Below are positions 27,665 to 36,731 of a DNA stretch of 45,861 nucleotides, piece by piece (position 1 is the first letter of the stretch; every line of letters starts with the position of its first letter). The position numbers were made by a program, and so were the translations under genes. The notes beneath the pieces were generated by a model. The model saw only the letters and a program-made list of their open reading frames with translations, was not told where the DNA came from and searched no databases. This DNA is from Actinomycetes bacterium. Lineage in GTDB: Bacteria > Actinomycetota > Actinomycetes > Actinomycetales > Actinomycetaceae. The stretch lies in the NCBI GenBank assembly GCA_023389315.1, contig JAEWEQ010000052.1:1-45861 (forward strand), read 5' to 3'.

Positions 27665-28183
27665 TTACCACAAGGAGTTGAACAGATCTGCTTTACCACT
27701 TACCCGCCGCTCCAGGGTCAGCAGGTAGCGTTTGGCTTTTTCACCCCCGGCATAGCCGGTGAGGTTCCCGGTGGCAGAAACCACCCGGTGGCAGGGCACC
27801 ACAATGGAAATGGGGTTATGCGACAAGGCGGTGCCGACTGCCCTCGCCGCTCGAGGACGTCCCAAGCCGGCGGCGATTTCGCCGTAGGAAACTGTTTGAC
27901 CGTAGCCGACAACCGTTAGATAGTCCCACACCTCGCGCTGAAACCCGGTTTGTGGCAGGTGTAGGGGCAAAGTGAACTCGCGCAGTTGTCCGGAAAAATA
28001 CTGGTAAAGCTGGTCCGCGGCTGCCGATAGGGTGGAGTCGGCCGGGGAGACGCACACGCCAAGCCGAGCGGGCGGGGGCGCCGGAGTGTGTTGCGGGAAG
28101 TAGATGCCGCTAATGCGATCATCACTCGCCACCAGGCACAGGTCCCCGACCGGGGTGACTGTGAAAGTGTGGCGAACGATCAT
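27665..28183 (-). CDS. ogt: Methylated-DNA--[protein]-cysteine S-methyltransferase
   Basis: Suicide repair protein that moves the alkyl group from O6-alkylguanine in DNA to its own cysteine. The acceptor Cys131 is in IVVPCHRVV. The helix-turn-helix DNA-binding region YGQTVSYGEIAAGLGRPRAARAVG (about residues 94-117) and the Asn of ALSHNP just before the active site are conserved. The length of 172 is normal for Ogt. ATG 28183 is preceded by AAAGGAA. It converges on glnA and diverges from the acyl-CoA ligase gene. Confidence 0.95.
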   Translation of the reverse strand: MIVRHTFTVTPVGDLCLVASDDRISGIYFPQHTPAPPPARLGVCVSPADSTLSAAADQLYQYFSGQLREFTLPLHLPQTGFQREVWDYLTVVGYGQTVSYGEIAAGLGRPRAARAVGTALSHNPISIVVPCHRVVSATGNLTGYAGGEKAKRYLLTLERRVSGKADLFNSLW

Positions 28184-28480
28184 CGGTATTCCTTTTCTAG
28201 GGGCGTATTAATCATACTGAAACCGCTGCGTGGGCGGGAATGCGCAGGTGCTCAACTGGAGCGCCCGACTATCCCTGGCGCTCGTTCCCTGCTGGTGCCC
28301 CACCGCCACGAGGTTTTCTTATCGGCCGATGTCATATCTCCAATTTGAAGTTTCCGCGTTGTTTAAGACGCGTATTACCTACTTACTGGTAGGATAACGA
28401 TTGTATTTCATAACCTGAAACGAATGGTGTGGGGGCCAACCACCGCCCACCGCACTACTCCATCCCGTTAGGAGACACAT
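28184..28480. other. Divergent promoter region between ogt and the acyl-CoA ligase gene
   Basis: This 297-bp non-coding gap is AT-richer toward the ligase gene. It includes an inverted repeat CCTAC-TTACTG-GTAGG around 28378-28393 that could be an operator, and the AGGAGA Shine-Dalgarno sequence of the ligase. No RNA gene is recognisable, and I could not assign -35/-10 elements. Confidence 0.4.
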
Positions 28481-30316
28481 ATGGCGCGTGCCTCGAAAAC
28501 CCAAACCTGGTCCTCCCCGATGCGCCGACATGCCAGCGACGACCACACCGTTTTCACCTTCCTCGCTGAACGCGCCCGTCGCCGCCCAGACGAACCGATA
28601 ATGGAGCGCCGCCGCGAGGTTGGCGGCTGGAACTCCATCACCGCCAAGCAGATGCTGCGCGAAGTCGACGAATGTGCCCGCGGCCTGATTGGCCTTGGCC
28701 TTCGCCCCGGGGACCGCCTGTCCATCATGTCCGTCACGCGCCCGGAGTGGACCGTCCTCGATATCGCCGCCCTCTCCATCGGCGTGGTGGTAGTGCCCAT
28801 TTACGAATCCGACTCACTCACCCAGATCGAATGGATCACCGAAAAAACCCAACCCAGCGTCGCCGTGTGCGACACCCACGCGCGTGAACAGTTGGTACGC
28901 CACGGCGCGGCGCCATGCGTCAAACAGGTGCTCTGCCTCGAGGGCGGTGCCATGCGCACCATTTCCGAGGCCGGGTTGGCGGTGACCGCAGAAGAGCTGG
29001 AACGCAACCGCTCCCAGGTGCAGGCCGATGACCTAGCCACCATTATCTTCACCTCCGGCACCACCGGGCGGCCCAAAGGCGTGGTTCTCACCCACCGTAA
29101 CTTCGTGGAAACCGTCTACGCCATCCACGAGATGGTGCCCGAGATTGTACTCTCCCCCAAGACCCGGTTCCTGCTGTTCCTCCCCCTGGCGCACGTCCTC
29201 GCCCGCTTCGTGCAGATCGGCATCCTCTCCGGCCGCGGGGTATTCGCCCACACCAGCGACACGCGCAACCTGATGGGAGACATCGAAAGTTTCCAGCCTT
29301 CCTTGCTGCTGTTGGTGCCGCGCGTGCTGGAGAAGGTCTATAACTCCGCCGAAGCCAAGGCCGGTAAAGGCACCAAGCGGCAAGTATTCCGCTGGGCTGC
29401 TTCGGTGGCGATCGCTTTCTCCAAGGCCCTGGAAACGAAGCTCGGCCCCAACGTGGCGCAGCGCCGCCAACTGGCCTGGGCACAACGCCTGGTGCTGAAT
29501 AAGATTCGCCGCGCACTGGGACCAAACATGCGCTACATCATTTCCGGTGGCGCACCCCTGTCCCCCACCTTGGGGCACTTCTTCCGCGGCATGGGATACA
29601 CCGTGGTGGAAGGCTGGGGCCTGTCGGAAACCACCGGCCCGATGACCCTGTCCCTACCCGGTGAGGTCATTATCGGCGCGGTCGGCCGGGTGCTTCCAGG
29701 CAACGAAGTCAGCGTCAACAGCGATGGCGAGATCCTGGTGCGCGGCAACGCGGTGTTCCAGGGCTACTACGAAGACCCGGAAGCCACCGCTGAAGTGGTG
29801 GACGAGGACGGGTGGTTCAATACCGGTGACTTGGGGCGTTTCGATAAGAAAGGCAACCTCTACATCACTGGCCGCTCCAAGGATCTGATTGTGACCGCCG
29901 GTGGTAAGAACGTCTCCCCCGCGGCTTTGGAAGAAACCTTGGTGACCCACCCTCTGATTTCGCACGTGGTGGTGGTTGGTGATCAGCGGCCGTACGTCGG
30001 TGCGTTGATCACGTTGGACACTGAAATGCTCCCCACTTGGTTGGCGAACCACGACCTGCCGCCGATGGATGCGGCGCGGGCAGCCACTGAACCGCGGGTG
30101 CTGCAATCGCTCGATAAGGCGATTAAGCGTTCCAATAAGAATGTGGCGCGTGCCGAGTCGATCCGCCGTTTCCGGATCATCAACGCCGAGTTCACGGTCG
30201 ATAATGGGTACCTCACGCCCTCGTTGAAGTTGAAACGCGCCGCCGTGGCGCGCGACTTTGCGCACGAGATCGACGCCCTTTACGAGGACGGGGAGAAAGA
30301 AAAGGGACAAAAGTGA
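28481..30316 (+). CDS. Long-chain fatty acid--CoA ligase (AMP-forming, FadD15-like)
   Basis: ANL-superfamily enzyme that activates a fatty acid as acyl-adenylate and then forms acyl-CoA. The ATP-binding P-loop-like motif TSGTTGRPKG is at 191-200. VVEGWGLSETTGPM (about 370-383) is the adenylation motif, and FNTGDLGRFDKKGNLYITGR with the C-terminal lysine region (LTPSLKLKR) complete the A3-A10 pattern. The length of 611 fits the long-chain bacterial group related to mycobacterial FadD15. ATG 28481 follows AGGAGA. It is translationally coupled to the next gene by a 4-bp overlap. Confidence 0.9.
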   Translation: MARASKTQTWSSPMRRHASDDHTVFTFLAERARRRPDEPIMERRREVGGWNSITAKQMLREVDECARGLIGLGLRPGDRLSIMSVTRPEWTVLDIAALSIGVVVVPIYESDSLTQIEWITEKTQPSVAVCDTHAREQLVRHGAAPCVKQVLCLEGGAMRTISEAGLAVTAEELERNRSQVQADDLATIIFTSGTTGRPKGVVLTHRNFVETVYAIHEMVPEIVLSPKTRFLLFLPLAHVLARFVQIGILSGRGVFAHTSDTRNLMGDIESFQPSLLLLVPRVLEKVYNSAEAKAGKGTKRQVFRWAASVAIAFSKALETKLGPNVAQRRQLAWAQRLVLNKIRRALGPNMRYIISGGAPLSPTLGHFFRGMGYTVVEGWGLSETTGPMTLSLPGEVIIGAVGRVLPGNEVSVNSDGEILVRGNAVFQGYYEDPEATAEVVDEDGWFNTGDLGRFDKKGNLYITGRSKDLIVTAGGKNVSPAALEETLVTHPLISHVVVVGDQRPYVGALITLDTEMLPTWLANHDLPPMDAARAATEPRVLQSLDKAIKRSNKNVARAESIRRFRIINAEFTVDNGYLTPSLKLKRAAVARDFAHEIDALYEDGEKEKGQK

Positions 30317-31005
30317 CAGGCAAGCAGGCGCTGCGAATTCTGGTTACCGGTGGCACCCGTGGCATCGGGGCAGCCATTTGCGATGAGCTGGCCGAACATG
30401 AAATCTATGTGGGCGGGCGCGACGCGCAGCAAGTACAGCAGCGTTGCGCGCAGCTGCCCCACGCTCACCCGTTCGTGTGCGATTTAGAGGACCCGGAGTC
30501 CATTGCCGCCGCTTGCGCCGCGGTCGAAAAGCTGGACGTGCTGGTGCTCAACGCAGGTATGGCACTTTCGGGCACCGTGGAGGAAGTCAGTCACGCTGAT
30601 TGGCAACGCATCCTCACCGTTAACGTGATCGCACAGGCGGACCTACTGCGCGCCCTGCTACCGAAGCTGCGCCTGAAAAACGGCCTGGTGGTGGCGATCA
30701 ACTCCGGGGCCGGGTATCACTCGGGGGCAGGCGGGGCCGCCTATTCCGCTTCAAAGTTCGCGTTACGGGCCCTGACCGATGCCCTTCGAGAGGAAGAGCG
30801 TGGCCGCGTGCGGGTATGTTCGGTGCATCCTGGTCGAGTGGATACCGACATGCAGGTGGAGCTGCAAACCAACGCGGGGCGCGCCTACCGCGCGGGTGAC
30901 CACATGCCAGTGCAAGCCATTGCGCAGGCGGTGCGGGCAGCGTTGGAAATGCCTGAGAACGCGGTGGTCGAGACCATCAGCGTGCGCCCGGTAACCCAGA
31001 TATAG
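30313..31005 (+). CDS. SDR family oxidoreductase
   Basis: Classical short-chain dehydrogenase/reductase of 230 residues. The NAD(P)-binding motif is VTGGTRGIGA (11-20), with the NAG motif at about 80-82 (LNAGMALSG). The catalytic set is Ser131, Tyr144 and Lys148 (YSASK). The residues after beta-2 (VGGRDAQQ) suggest NADPH, though this is uncertain. The substrate is unknown. The GTG start overlaps the stop of the upstream acyl-CoA ligase by 4 bp, suggesting a shared pathway, perhaps lipid metabolism. It converges on uvrA 39 bp away. Confidence 0.88.
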   Translation: MTGKQALRILVTGGTRGIGAAICDELAEHEIYVGGRDAQQVQQRCAQLPHAHPFVCDLEDPESIAAACAAVEKLDVLVLNAGMALSGTVEEVSHADWQRILTVNVIAQADLLRALLPKLRLKNGLVVAINSGAGYHSGAGGAAYSASKFALRALTDALREEERGRVRVCSVHPGRVDTDMQVELQTNAGRAYRAGDHMPVQAIAQAVRAALEMPENAVVETISVRPVTQI

Positions 31006-31044
31006 TCGTCGAATCAACCCGGACGCTCGCCGGAGTCGGAGCCG

Positions 31045-33897
31045 CTACTGGTTGGCGGAGCGTTCGCGGGTGAGCAGCTCAGCGAGGAACTCCCCGGTGT
31101 AGGACCCGGGGGTTTTCGCCACGTCCTCGGGCGTGCCCTGCGCTATCACCCGGCCACCGTCGCAACCGCCCTCGGGACCCATGTCAATGATCCAATCCGC
31201 ACTCTTGATCACATCCAAGTTGTGTTCAATCACGATCACGGTGTTGCCTTTTTCCACCAAGCCATCCAAAACCAGCAGCAGTTTGCGGATGTCTTCCGAA
31301 TGCAACCCGGTGGTGGGCTCATCGAGGACGTAAACGGTGCGCCCACGAGAGCGGCGCTGCAACTCCGATGCCAGCTTCACGCGCTGAGCCTCCCCGCCGG
31401 ACAAAGTGGTAGCTGACTGTCCCAAACGCACATACCCCAAACCGACTTCCACCAAAGTATTCAAGTGGCGGGCGATGCGTGGGATATGACTGAAGAACTC
31501 CGCCGCATCAGCGATCGGCATGTCCAGCACCTGCGCCACATTCAGTCCCTTATACGTCACTTCCAGGGTTTCGCGGTTATAACGTTGCCCGTGGCAGACT
31601 TCGCAAGGCACGTAAATGTCGGGTAGGAAGTTCATCTCGATCTTCAAGGTGCCATCGCCCTTACAGGCCTCGCAGCGTCCACCCTTGACGTTGAAGGAGA
31701 ACCGCCCCGGCTTGTAGCCGCGCACCTTGGCTTCCGTGGTTTCCGCGAATAGGGCGCGCACGTGATCCCACACTCCAGTGTAGGTGGCGGGGTTGGACCG
31801 CGGGGTACGGCCGATGGGTGATTGGTCGACGTGTACGACCTTGTCCAGATCCTCCGTGCCAGTGATCGACCGGTGGCGCCCGGGAACGGAGCGGGCGCCG
31901 TTTAGCCGCGCCGCCAAGGACCGGTAGAGGATGGAGTTCACCAGGGTTGATTTACCGGAGCCGGACACCCCGGTGACCGCCACCATCACTCCCAGTGGGA
32001 AGTCCACGCTGATGTTGTCCAGGTTGTTTTCCCTAGCGCCCTTGACCTGCAGTACGCGCTGGGGGTCGATCGGTCGGCGCCGCGCTGGCAGCGGGATCCC
32101 TCGCCGCCCCGCTAAGTAGTCGCCGGTCAGAGATTCTTCATTCTTCCGCAGGTCCGCCAAGGTGCCGGAATGCACGATGTGGCCCCCGTGTTCGCCTGCT
32201 CCGGGGCCGATATCTACCACCCAGTCGGCTGCCTCGATGGTTTCCTCATCGTGCTCCACCACGATCAGGGTGTTCCCCAGGTCGCGCAGGCGCTCAAGGG
32301 TTTCAATCAGGCGGCGGTTGTCTCGCTGGTGCAAGCCGATGGATGGTTCGTCCAGGACGTAGAGCACCCCCACCAGGCCCGAGCCAATCTGCGTGGCCAG
32401 CCGAATACGTTGGGCTTCCCCGCCGGAGAGAGTCGCGGCAGCGCGCGCCAAGGTGAGGTAGCTAAGCCCCACGTCGTTGAGGAACCGCAGGCGCGCATTA
32501 ATCTCCGTCAGTACCGGGGCCGCAATGCGTGCCGCCGCGCCGGTGAGTTCCAGGTTCTGCAGGAAGTCTTTAGCCTCGGCGACGGAGAGTTCACACAGTT
32601 GCGCAATGGACAACTCGTTCACCGTCACCGCCAGGACTTCTGGTTTCAACCGTGCGCCTTGGCATTTGGGGCAAGGAACTTCCCGCATGTAGGAGTTCAA
32701 GCGCTCCAACTGGTTGGGGGATTCGGTTTCGCTGCGTTTGCGTTCGATGTAGTGCACCGCGCCTTCAAACCCAGTGGTGTAGGATCGTTCCCGTCCCCAC
32801 CGGTTACGGAACCGCACGTGCACCTGGTAATCCTTGCCGAACAGCACCGCTTTCTTCACCTTGCCGGGGAGGTCTTTCCACGGGGTCTTCAGGTCGAAGC
32901 TGAGTTCTTTACCCAGGGCGCGCAGCAGGTTGCGGTGGTACTTGTTGTTAGCGGTCCAAACCGCGACCGCTCCCTCCCCGAGGCTGAGTTCTTCATCGGG
33001 GATCACTAACTCGGGGTCAACCTCCAGGCGTGATCCCAGGCCCGAGCATTGCGGGCACGCCCCGTAGGGGGCGTTGAACGAGAAGGTGCGCGGTTCGATT
33101 TCTTCCAGCGCCAGCGGGTGGTCGTTAGGGCAGGCCCGCTGCTGGGAGTAGCGGCGGCGCCGCTGTTCCACCGGCGCGTCACCGAGTTCTTCGATGACCA
33201 CCAGGCCGCCCGCCAGTTCCAGCGCGGTTTCCACCGAGTCCGTCAGGCGTTGGCGCATATTGTCACGCACCACCACCCGGTCAACCACCACGTCGATGTC
33301 GTGCTTGATGTTCTTCTCCAGCACCGGAGCCTCATCCAAGTGGTAGGTTTGCCCGTCGATGACGGCCCGCACGTAGCCTTTCGCCTGGAGTTCGTCCAGC
33401 AGGTCCCGGTATTCGCCTTTGCGTCCGCGCACTAGCGGCGCCAACACCAGCAGGCGGGTTCCTTCCGGTTTAGTGAGGGTGGAGTCCACAATCTGCTGCA
33501 CACTTTGCGCGGTGATCCGCTCCCCACATTCGGGGCAGTGCGCGATGCCGGCGCGGGCGTAGAGCAAACGCAGGTAGTCGTAAATCTCGGTGATAGTTCC
33601 CACGGTGGAGCGCGGGTTCCGGGAGGTGGATTTCTGGTCGATCGATACCGCCGGGGACAGCCCTTCGATGAAATCTACGTCCGGTTTGTCCATTTGCCCC
33701 AGGAACTGCCGGGCGTAGGAAGACAGTGACTCCACGTAGCGGCGTTGCCCCTCGGCGAAAATCGTGTCGAACGCCAGCGATGACTTCCCCGAGCCGGAAA
33801 GCCCGGTGAAAACGATCATGGCGTCTCTAGGTAGGTCCAGGTTCACGCTTTTGAGGTTGTGTTGCCGGGCGCCGCGTACGATCAGGGAGTTACTCAC
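31045..33897 (-). CDS. uvrA: Excinuclease ABC subunit UvrA
   Basis: Damage-recognition ATPase of nucleotide excision repair, with two ABC ATPase modules. SLIVRGARQHNLKSV starts the first module; FTGLSGSGKSSLAFDT is its Walker A, and TLSGGEAQRIRLA with VLDEPSIGLH its signature and Walker B. The second module has VTGVSGSGKSTLVN, TLSGGEAQRVKLA and VLDEPTTGLH. Zinc-finger cysteines appear in CPECGE, CPQCSGLG, CPKCQG and the CEACKGDG/CEVCHGQ pair. I choose GTG 33897 (950 residues, normal for UvrA). The open frame extends to 34233, but that sequence lacks UvrA homology and overlaps the promoter region. An inverted repeat TGTTCG-N7-CGAACA lies about 40 bp upstream (33937-33955). Confidence 0.96.
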   Translation of the reverse strand: MSNSLIVRGARQHNLKSVNLDLPRDAMIVFTGLSGSGKSSLAFDTIFAEGQRRYVESLSSYARQFLGQMDKPDVDFIEGLSPAVSIDQKSTSRNPRSTVGTITEIYDYLRLLYARAGIAHCPECGERITAQSVQQIVDSTLTKPEGTRLLVLAPLVRGRKGEYRDLLDELQAKGYVRAVIDGQTYHLDEAPVLEKNIKHDIDVVVDRVVVRDNMRQRLTDSVETALELAGGLVVIEELGDAPVEQRRRRYSQQRACPNDHPLALEEIEPRTFSFNAPYGACPQCSGLGSRLEVDPELVIPDEELSLGEGAVAVWTANNKYHRNLLRALGKELSFDLKTPWKDLPGKVKKAVLFGKDYQVHVRFRNRWGRERSYTTGFEGAVHYIERKRSETESPNQLERLNSYMREVPCPKCQGARLKPEVLAVTVNELSIAQLCELSVAEAKDFLQNLELTGAAARIAAPVLTEINARLRFLNDVGLSYLTLARAAATLSGGEAQRIRLATQIGSGLVGVLYVLDEPSIGLHQRDNRRLIETLERLRDLGNTLIVVEHDEETIEAADWVVDIGPGAGEHGGHIVHSGTLADLRKNEESLTGDYLAGRRGIPLPARRRPIDPQRVLQVKGARENNLDNISVDFPLGVMVAVTGVSGSGKSTLVNSILYRSLAARLNGARSVPGRHRSITGTEDLDKVVHVDQSPIGRTPRSNPATYTGVWDHVRALFAETTEAKVRGYKPGRFSFNVKGGRCEACKGDGTLKIEMNFLPDIYVPCEVCHGQRYNRETLEVTYKGLNVAQVLDMPIADAAEFFSHIPRIARHLNTLVEVGLGYVRLGQSATTLSGGEAQRVKLASELQRRSRGRTVYVLDEPTTGLHSEDIRKLLLVLDGLVEKGNTVIVIEHNLDVIKSADWIIDMGPEGGCDGGRVIAQGTPEDVAKTPGSYTGEFLAELLTRERSANQ

Positions 33898-34184
33898 CTT
33901 CCTAACTCTATTGCCTTTACGCTCCCGGCGCACATTTGTTCGATTCCAGCGAACACGTCCAGTTTCTTTGCCCGGGATGGCCCCGCCCTCGTGATGCATC
34001 CCGGGCCCGGCTAATGTCGGGCTAAGCGGTTGGAAGATTCGCCCCGCCAACCACCCGGTTGTCTGCGTGATTTTCCACGAATTTCGCGAGGACGGGCCTG
34101 CGCGGTTGGCGGGAAAATGTGCGGAAATGAAAAATGACGGGTGAAATAATGCCAGGAAACGCGCGCTCACGCCATAATGGGCAT
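33898..34184. other. Divergent intergenic region uvrA / YciI gene
   Basis: This 287-bp gap contains TGTTCG-N7-CGAACA (33937-33955) and a perfect but widely spaced 10-bp inverted repeat, CCCGCCAACC (34043-34052) and GGTTGGCGGG (34104-34113). One copy of the octamer CGAGGACG (34087-34094) lies between those arms, and the YciI promoter is at the right end. The two repeats are candidate protein-binding or cruciform elements only. Confidence 0.4.
34150..34178 (+). promoter_or_regulatory. Promoter of the YciI gene, likely leaderless
   Basis: TGCCAG (34150-34155) and CATAAT (34173-34178) are separated by 17 nt. The expected transcription start lies at or next to the A of ATG 34185, and no Shine-Dalgarno sequence precedes that codon. 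Leaderless mRNAs are common in Actinobacteria. Confidence 0.5.
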
Positions 34185-34514
34185 ATGCGTACCTATGCTG
34201 TGATTTACGAATACGAACCTCAACTGTTGTCACTCATCGATGACTGGCGACCGGCCCACCGCACTTACCTACGTAAACTGCACGCGGAAGGCAAACTGTT
34301 CTCCTCTGGTCACCTGCGTGACGCCACTTCAGCGGGCGCCCTGCTGATTATGCGCACCAACTCCGGCCGCGAGGCGCGCGAGTTGCTGGAACAAGATCCG
34401 TTCTTCCAACACGGCTTGGTGACGAACATCGTGGTGAAGGAATGGCAGCCGACCATTGGTGATTTGGCGGAGCGTTTCGACACCACCGTTGATTTCCCGA
34501 TTTCGAACCCGTAA
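34185..34514 (+). CDS. YciI family protein
   Basis: Small cytosolic protein of the YciI-like (ferredoxin-fold, dimeric alpha+beta barrel) family. It has 109 residues from ATG 34185. The pattern MRTYAVIYEYEPQLLSLID, RPAHRTYLRKLHAEGKLFSSG and EQDPFFQHGLVTNIVVKEW includes the conserved His-containing helix and the DPF motif. Enzymatic activity is not established for most members. The frame is open to 34134, but the family start and the promoter spacing both support 34185. The gene is flanked by terminators and seems to be a single-gene unit. Confidence 0.85.
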   Translation: MRTYAVIYEYEPQLLSLIDDWRPAHRTYLRKLHAEGKLFSSGHLRDATSAGALLIMRTNSGREARELLEQDPFFQHGLVTNIVVKEWQPTIGDLAERFDTTVDFPISNP

Positions 34515-34523
34515 ACGTTGGGC

Positions 34524-34592
34524 CCGGTAGCTTTACCGGCTCGCATAGTTAAGCCGCACCGCCGGAGTTCTGCCTCTCGGCGGTGCGGCTTT
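34524..34592 (+). terminator. Terminator of the YciI gene
   Basis: A small hairpin, CCGGTA-GCTT-TACCGG (34524-34539), is followed by a strong one: AAGCCGCACCGCC (34551-34563) with GGCGGTGCGGCTT (34579-34591), a perfect 13-bp stem whose base ends in TTT. It could also act on the hydrolase gene converging from the right. Confidence 0.85.
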
Positions 34593-34666
34593 AGTGCTCC
34601 TGTTTTCATCAAATCTTAGGGCTTACTGACAGGATCGGTGCCGGTTGCGCCCCAAGACAGTGGAGC

Positions 34667-35548
34667 CTAGCTCCGGTGGTGTTCCAAAATGCGAGTGAGC
34701 GCTGCTGCCACCGCTGCGGGCTGTTCCACCGCCGCCAGGTGAGCGGCATCGGAAACTTCCTCCACCTTCACTGGGACGCCTGCGCGTTGGTGGATTTCCT
34801 CACCCAGGGCGTGGGCATCGCGCGGGGGAAGCGACTGGTCGAACTCGGCGCAGATGAAGCCCACCGGAACTTCGATGCGATCCAGGTCCGGGCGGTTATC
34901 CATGGTGGCGATGATTTCGCAGCACTGCGCGAAACCCTCGTCACTGCACTGCAGGTAGGTTTGGCGGGTGCGCTGCACCAGCGGGCCGTTTTCCTCCAGG
35001 AACGAGGGCGTGAACCAGCGTTCTAAGGTTGCTTCCACGATGGCGCCGGTGCCTTCGCTACGCACCTGTTGGGCTTTATCCCACCATGCTTCAGACGGTT
35101 CGATCACCGGCCCAGCGCACATGACGGTGGCGGAGAGAATATCCGTCGGCCGGTTCGCGGCCCACCACAGGGTCATCATGCCGCCCAACGACAATCCCGC
35201 CAGGTGGAACTTCTCAATGCCAGCGGCAGCCAGGGAGCGAGCCAGCGCGTCGGCATGGTCAGCGGGGCTGGCGTGGCGGGGAACGTCCTCGGCATCGTTA
35301 TCGGTGCCGAGGTTTTCGCCGCGCTGTCCGCTGACGGGGCACGTCTGTGCGGCGGCGGTGGGTAGGGACAATGGGGCGGATTGCCCGTGACCGGGATGGT
35401 CGTAGCGCACGATGCGCCAACCATCCAGGAGGGGGACGATCTCGTCCCACATGTGACGGTCGGCCCCCAGGGAGGACCCTAGTACCAGGACGGGGGCGTC
35501 CTCGGGGCCGGTGATTTCTAGTGCTAATTGGTTCTGGTTTGTGCTCAT
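34667..35548 (-). CDS. Alpha/beta hydrolase (enol-lactonase-like)
   Basis: Alpha/beta-hydrolase of 293 residues. The oxyanion region is LVLGSSLGADRHMW (about 21-34), the nucleophile elbow GLSLGG (Ser120), an acidic residue near VGFICAEFDQSLPP, and the catalytic His near 272 in SDAAHLAAVEQP. The overall pattern resembles 3-oxoadipate enol-lactonase (PcaD), but no other pca gene is nearby, so the substrate is unknown. A polar insert of about 30 residues (about 60-93, with TCPVSGQRGENLG) sits between RYDHPGHGQS and the helix before the elbow and is not usual for PcaD. It diverges from the SBF-type transporter. Confidence 0.8.
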   Translation of the reverse strand: MSTNQNQLALEITGPEDAPVLVLGSSLGADRHMWDEIVPLLDGWRIVRYDHPGHGQSAPLSLPTAAAQTCPVSGQRGENLGTDNDAEDVPRHASPADHADALARSLAAAGIEKFHLAGLSLGGMMTLWWAANRPTDILSATVMCAGPVIEPSEAWWDKAQQVRSEGTGAIVEATLERWFTPSFLEENGPLVQRTRQTYLQCSDEGFAQCCEIIATMDNRPDLDRIEVPVGFICAEFDQSLPPRDAHALGEEIHQRAGVPVKVEEVSDAAHLAAVEQPAAVAAALTRILEHHRS

Positions 35549-35580
35549 GGTCTCAATCTACCGCGCTCAGCAAAAACGCG

Positions 35581-35586
35581 TAACAT
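35581..35586 (+). promoter_or_regulatory. Probable -10 element of the SBF-type transporter gene
   Basis: TAACAT ends 6 nt before GTG 35593, and no Shine-Dalgarno sequence can fit between them, so the transcript may start at the initiation codon. No good -35 is visible at the expected distance. Confidence 0.35.
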
Positions 35587-35592
35587 GACAGA

Positions 35593-36567
35593 GTGCGAAT
35601 CAAGAACTACCTGGATGCTTTTACCTTCACGCTCATCGCTATTTTGATCGTGGGGATTTTAGTTCCGATTCCCGCCTCCGCGATCTCTGTCCTCACCTGG
35701 TTGGGCACCGTCGCGGTGATGGTGCTGTTCTTGGTGTACGGCATGCGCCTGCCCACCCGGGAAGTGTGGGACGGGCTGCGTAATATTCGCTTGCAGGGGG
35801 CGGTACTGGTTGCTACGTTCGTGTTATTCCCCCTGCTGGGGGTGGCGACGCACCCACTCTTCACTCCCCTATTGGGGGCGGCCTTCGCCACCGGCACCCT
35901 GTATTTGACGCTGCTGCCCTCCACCGTGCAAAGCTCGGTGTCCTTTACCTCGATCGCTGGGGGGAATATTGCCGGCGCGGTGTGTGCGGCCACGATCTCT
36001 AATATTTCCGGAATGTTCCTCACCCCCATTCTGGTGATGCTGGTGATGGGGGCCTCTACGGGCGTGGGTTGGGACTCGGTCGTAAAAGTCGTGATCCAAC
36101 TGCTGCTACCCTTCATCGTCGGGCAGTTCTTACAGCCTTACCTGGGCGAGCGCGTGCGCGCCTCGAAGTGGCTCACCAAGGGTGTGGACCGAGGCACCAT
36201 CATCATCGTGGTCACTGCCGGGGTGGCTGGAGCCACCGCCCGCGGCCTATGGGACGACGTGACTTGGATTGACGCAGTGGAATTGGTGCTCGTCTCCGCG
36301 GTGATCTTGGCAGTCATGTTGGCGCTGACTTGGTTTGGTGGTAAGGCTTTGAAACTTAACCGGGCGGACCGTATTGCGCTACTGATGTGCGGTTCGAAGA
36401 AGTCTTTAGCGACCGGCCTGCCGATGGCGGCGATCATTTTCCCGGTACATATCGTGGCGGCGGTGACGGTACCGGTGATCGTATTTCACCAGTTGCAGCT
36501 CATGGTCGCGGCCGTGTTAGCCCGCCACTTGGCGATCACCGGGACCGCGGATAATTCCACCTGGTGA
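35593..36567 (+). CDS. Bile acid:sodium symporter family (SBF-like) membrane transporter
   Basis: Membrane protein with about nine or ten hydrophobic helices and 324 residues, matching the SBF-like/YfeH branch of the BASS superfamily. TLLPSTVQSSVSFTSIAGGN (about 107-126) is the first conserved crossover region, and MCGSKKSLATGLPMAAIIFP (about 268-287) the second. Family members carry organic anions with sodium; the substrate here is unknown. The GTG start follows a likely -10 directly. The gene diverges from the hydrolase and converges on the P-type ATPase. Confidence 0.85.
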   Translation: MRIKNYLDAFTFTLIAILIVGILVPIPASAISVLTWLGTVAVMVLFLVYGMRLPTREVWDGLRNIRLQGAVLVATFVLFPLLGVATHPLFTPLLGAAFATGTLYLTLLPSTVQSSVSFTSIAGGNIAGAVCAATISNISGMFLTPILVMLVMGASTGVGWDSVVKVVIQLLLPFIVGQFLQPYLGERVRASKWLTKGVDRGTIIIVVTAGVAGATARGLWDDVTWIDAVELVLVSAVILAVMLALTWFGGKALKLNRADRIALLMCGSKKSLATGLPMAAIIFPVHIVAAVTVPVIVFHQLQLMVAAVLARHLAITGTADNSTW

Positions 36568-36731
36568 GGACCCCTGGGGGTTCACCCAGCTGGTGCCTGC
36601 GCGATGGCTTTCGGGGCCCGCTCTCACCGACACTTTGGGGCCTTGTTCCGGCCGACCCCCTGGGATCTGCTGCCACGTTATGCCTCTCACGGCCTTGGCG
36701 CCATACAGCCCTTCACGTAGTGCAGCGAACC
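36568..36731. other. Convergent intergenic gap SBF transporter / P-type ATPase
   Basis: These 164 bp separate the two stop codons. A compact ACCCC-T-GGGGGT palindrome just after the transporter stop (about 36573-36584) could form only a small hairpin. No clear terminator with a T tract is visible. Confidence 0.35.

Noticed and set aside
33937..33955. LexA/SOS box upstream of uvrA
   Set aside because: The half-sites are in the opposite order (TGTTCG then CGAACA) and 7 nt apart, unlike CGAAC-N4-GTTCG; kept only as an unexplained dyad.
33898..34233. N-terminal 112-codon extension of UvrA
   Set aside because: UvrA homology starts at GTG 33897; the extension overlaps the divergent promoter region and reads like non-coding sequence.
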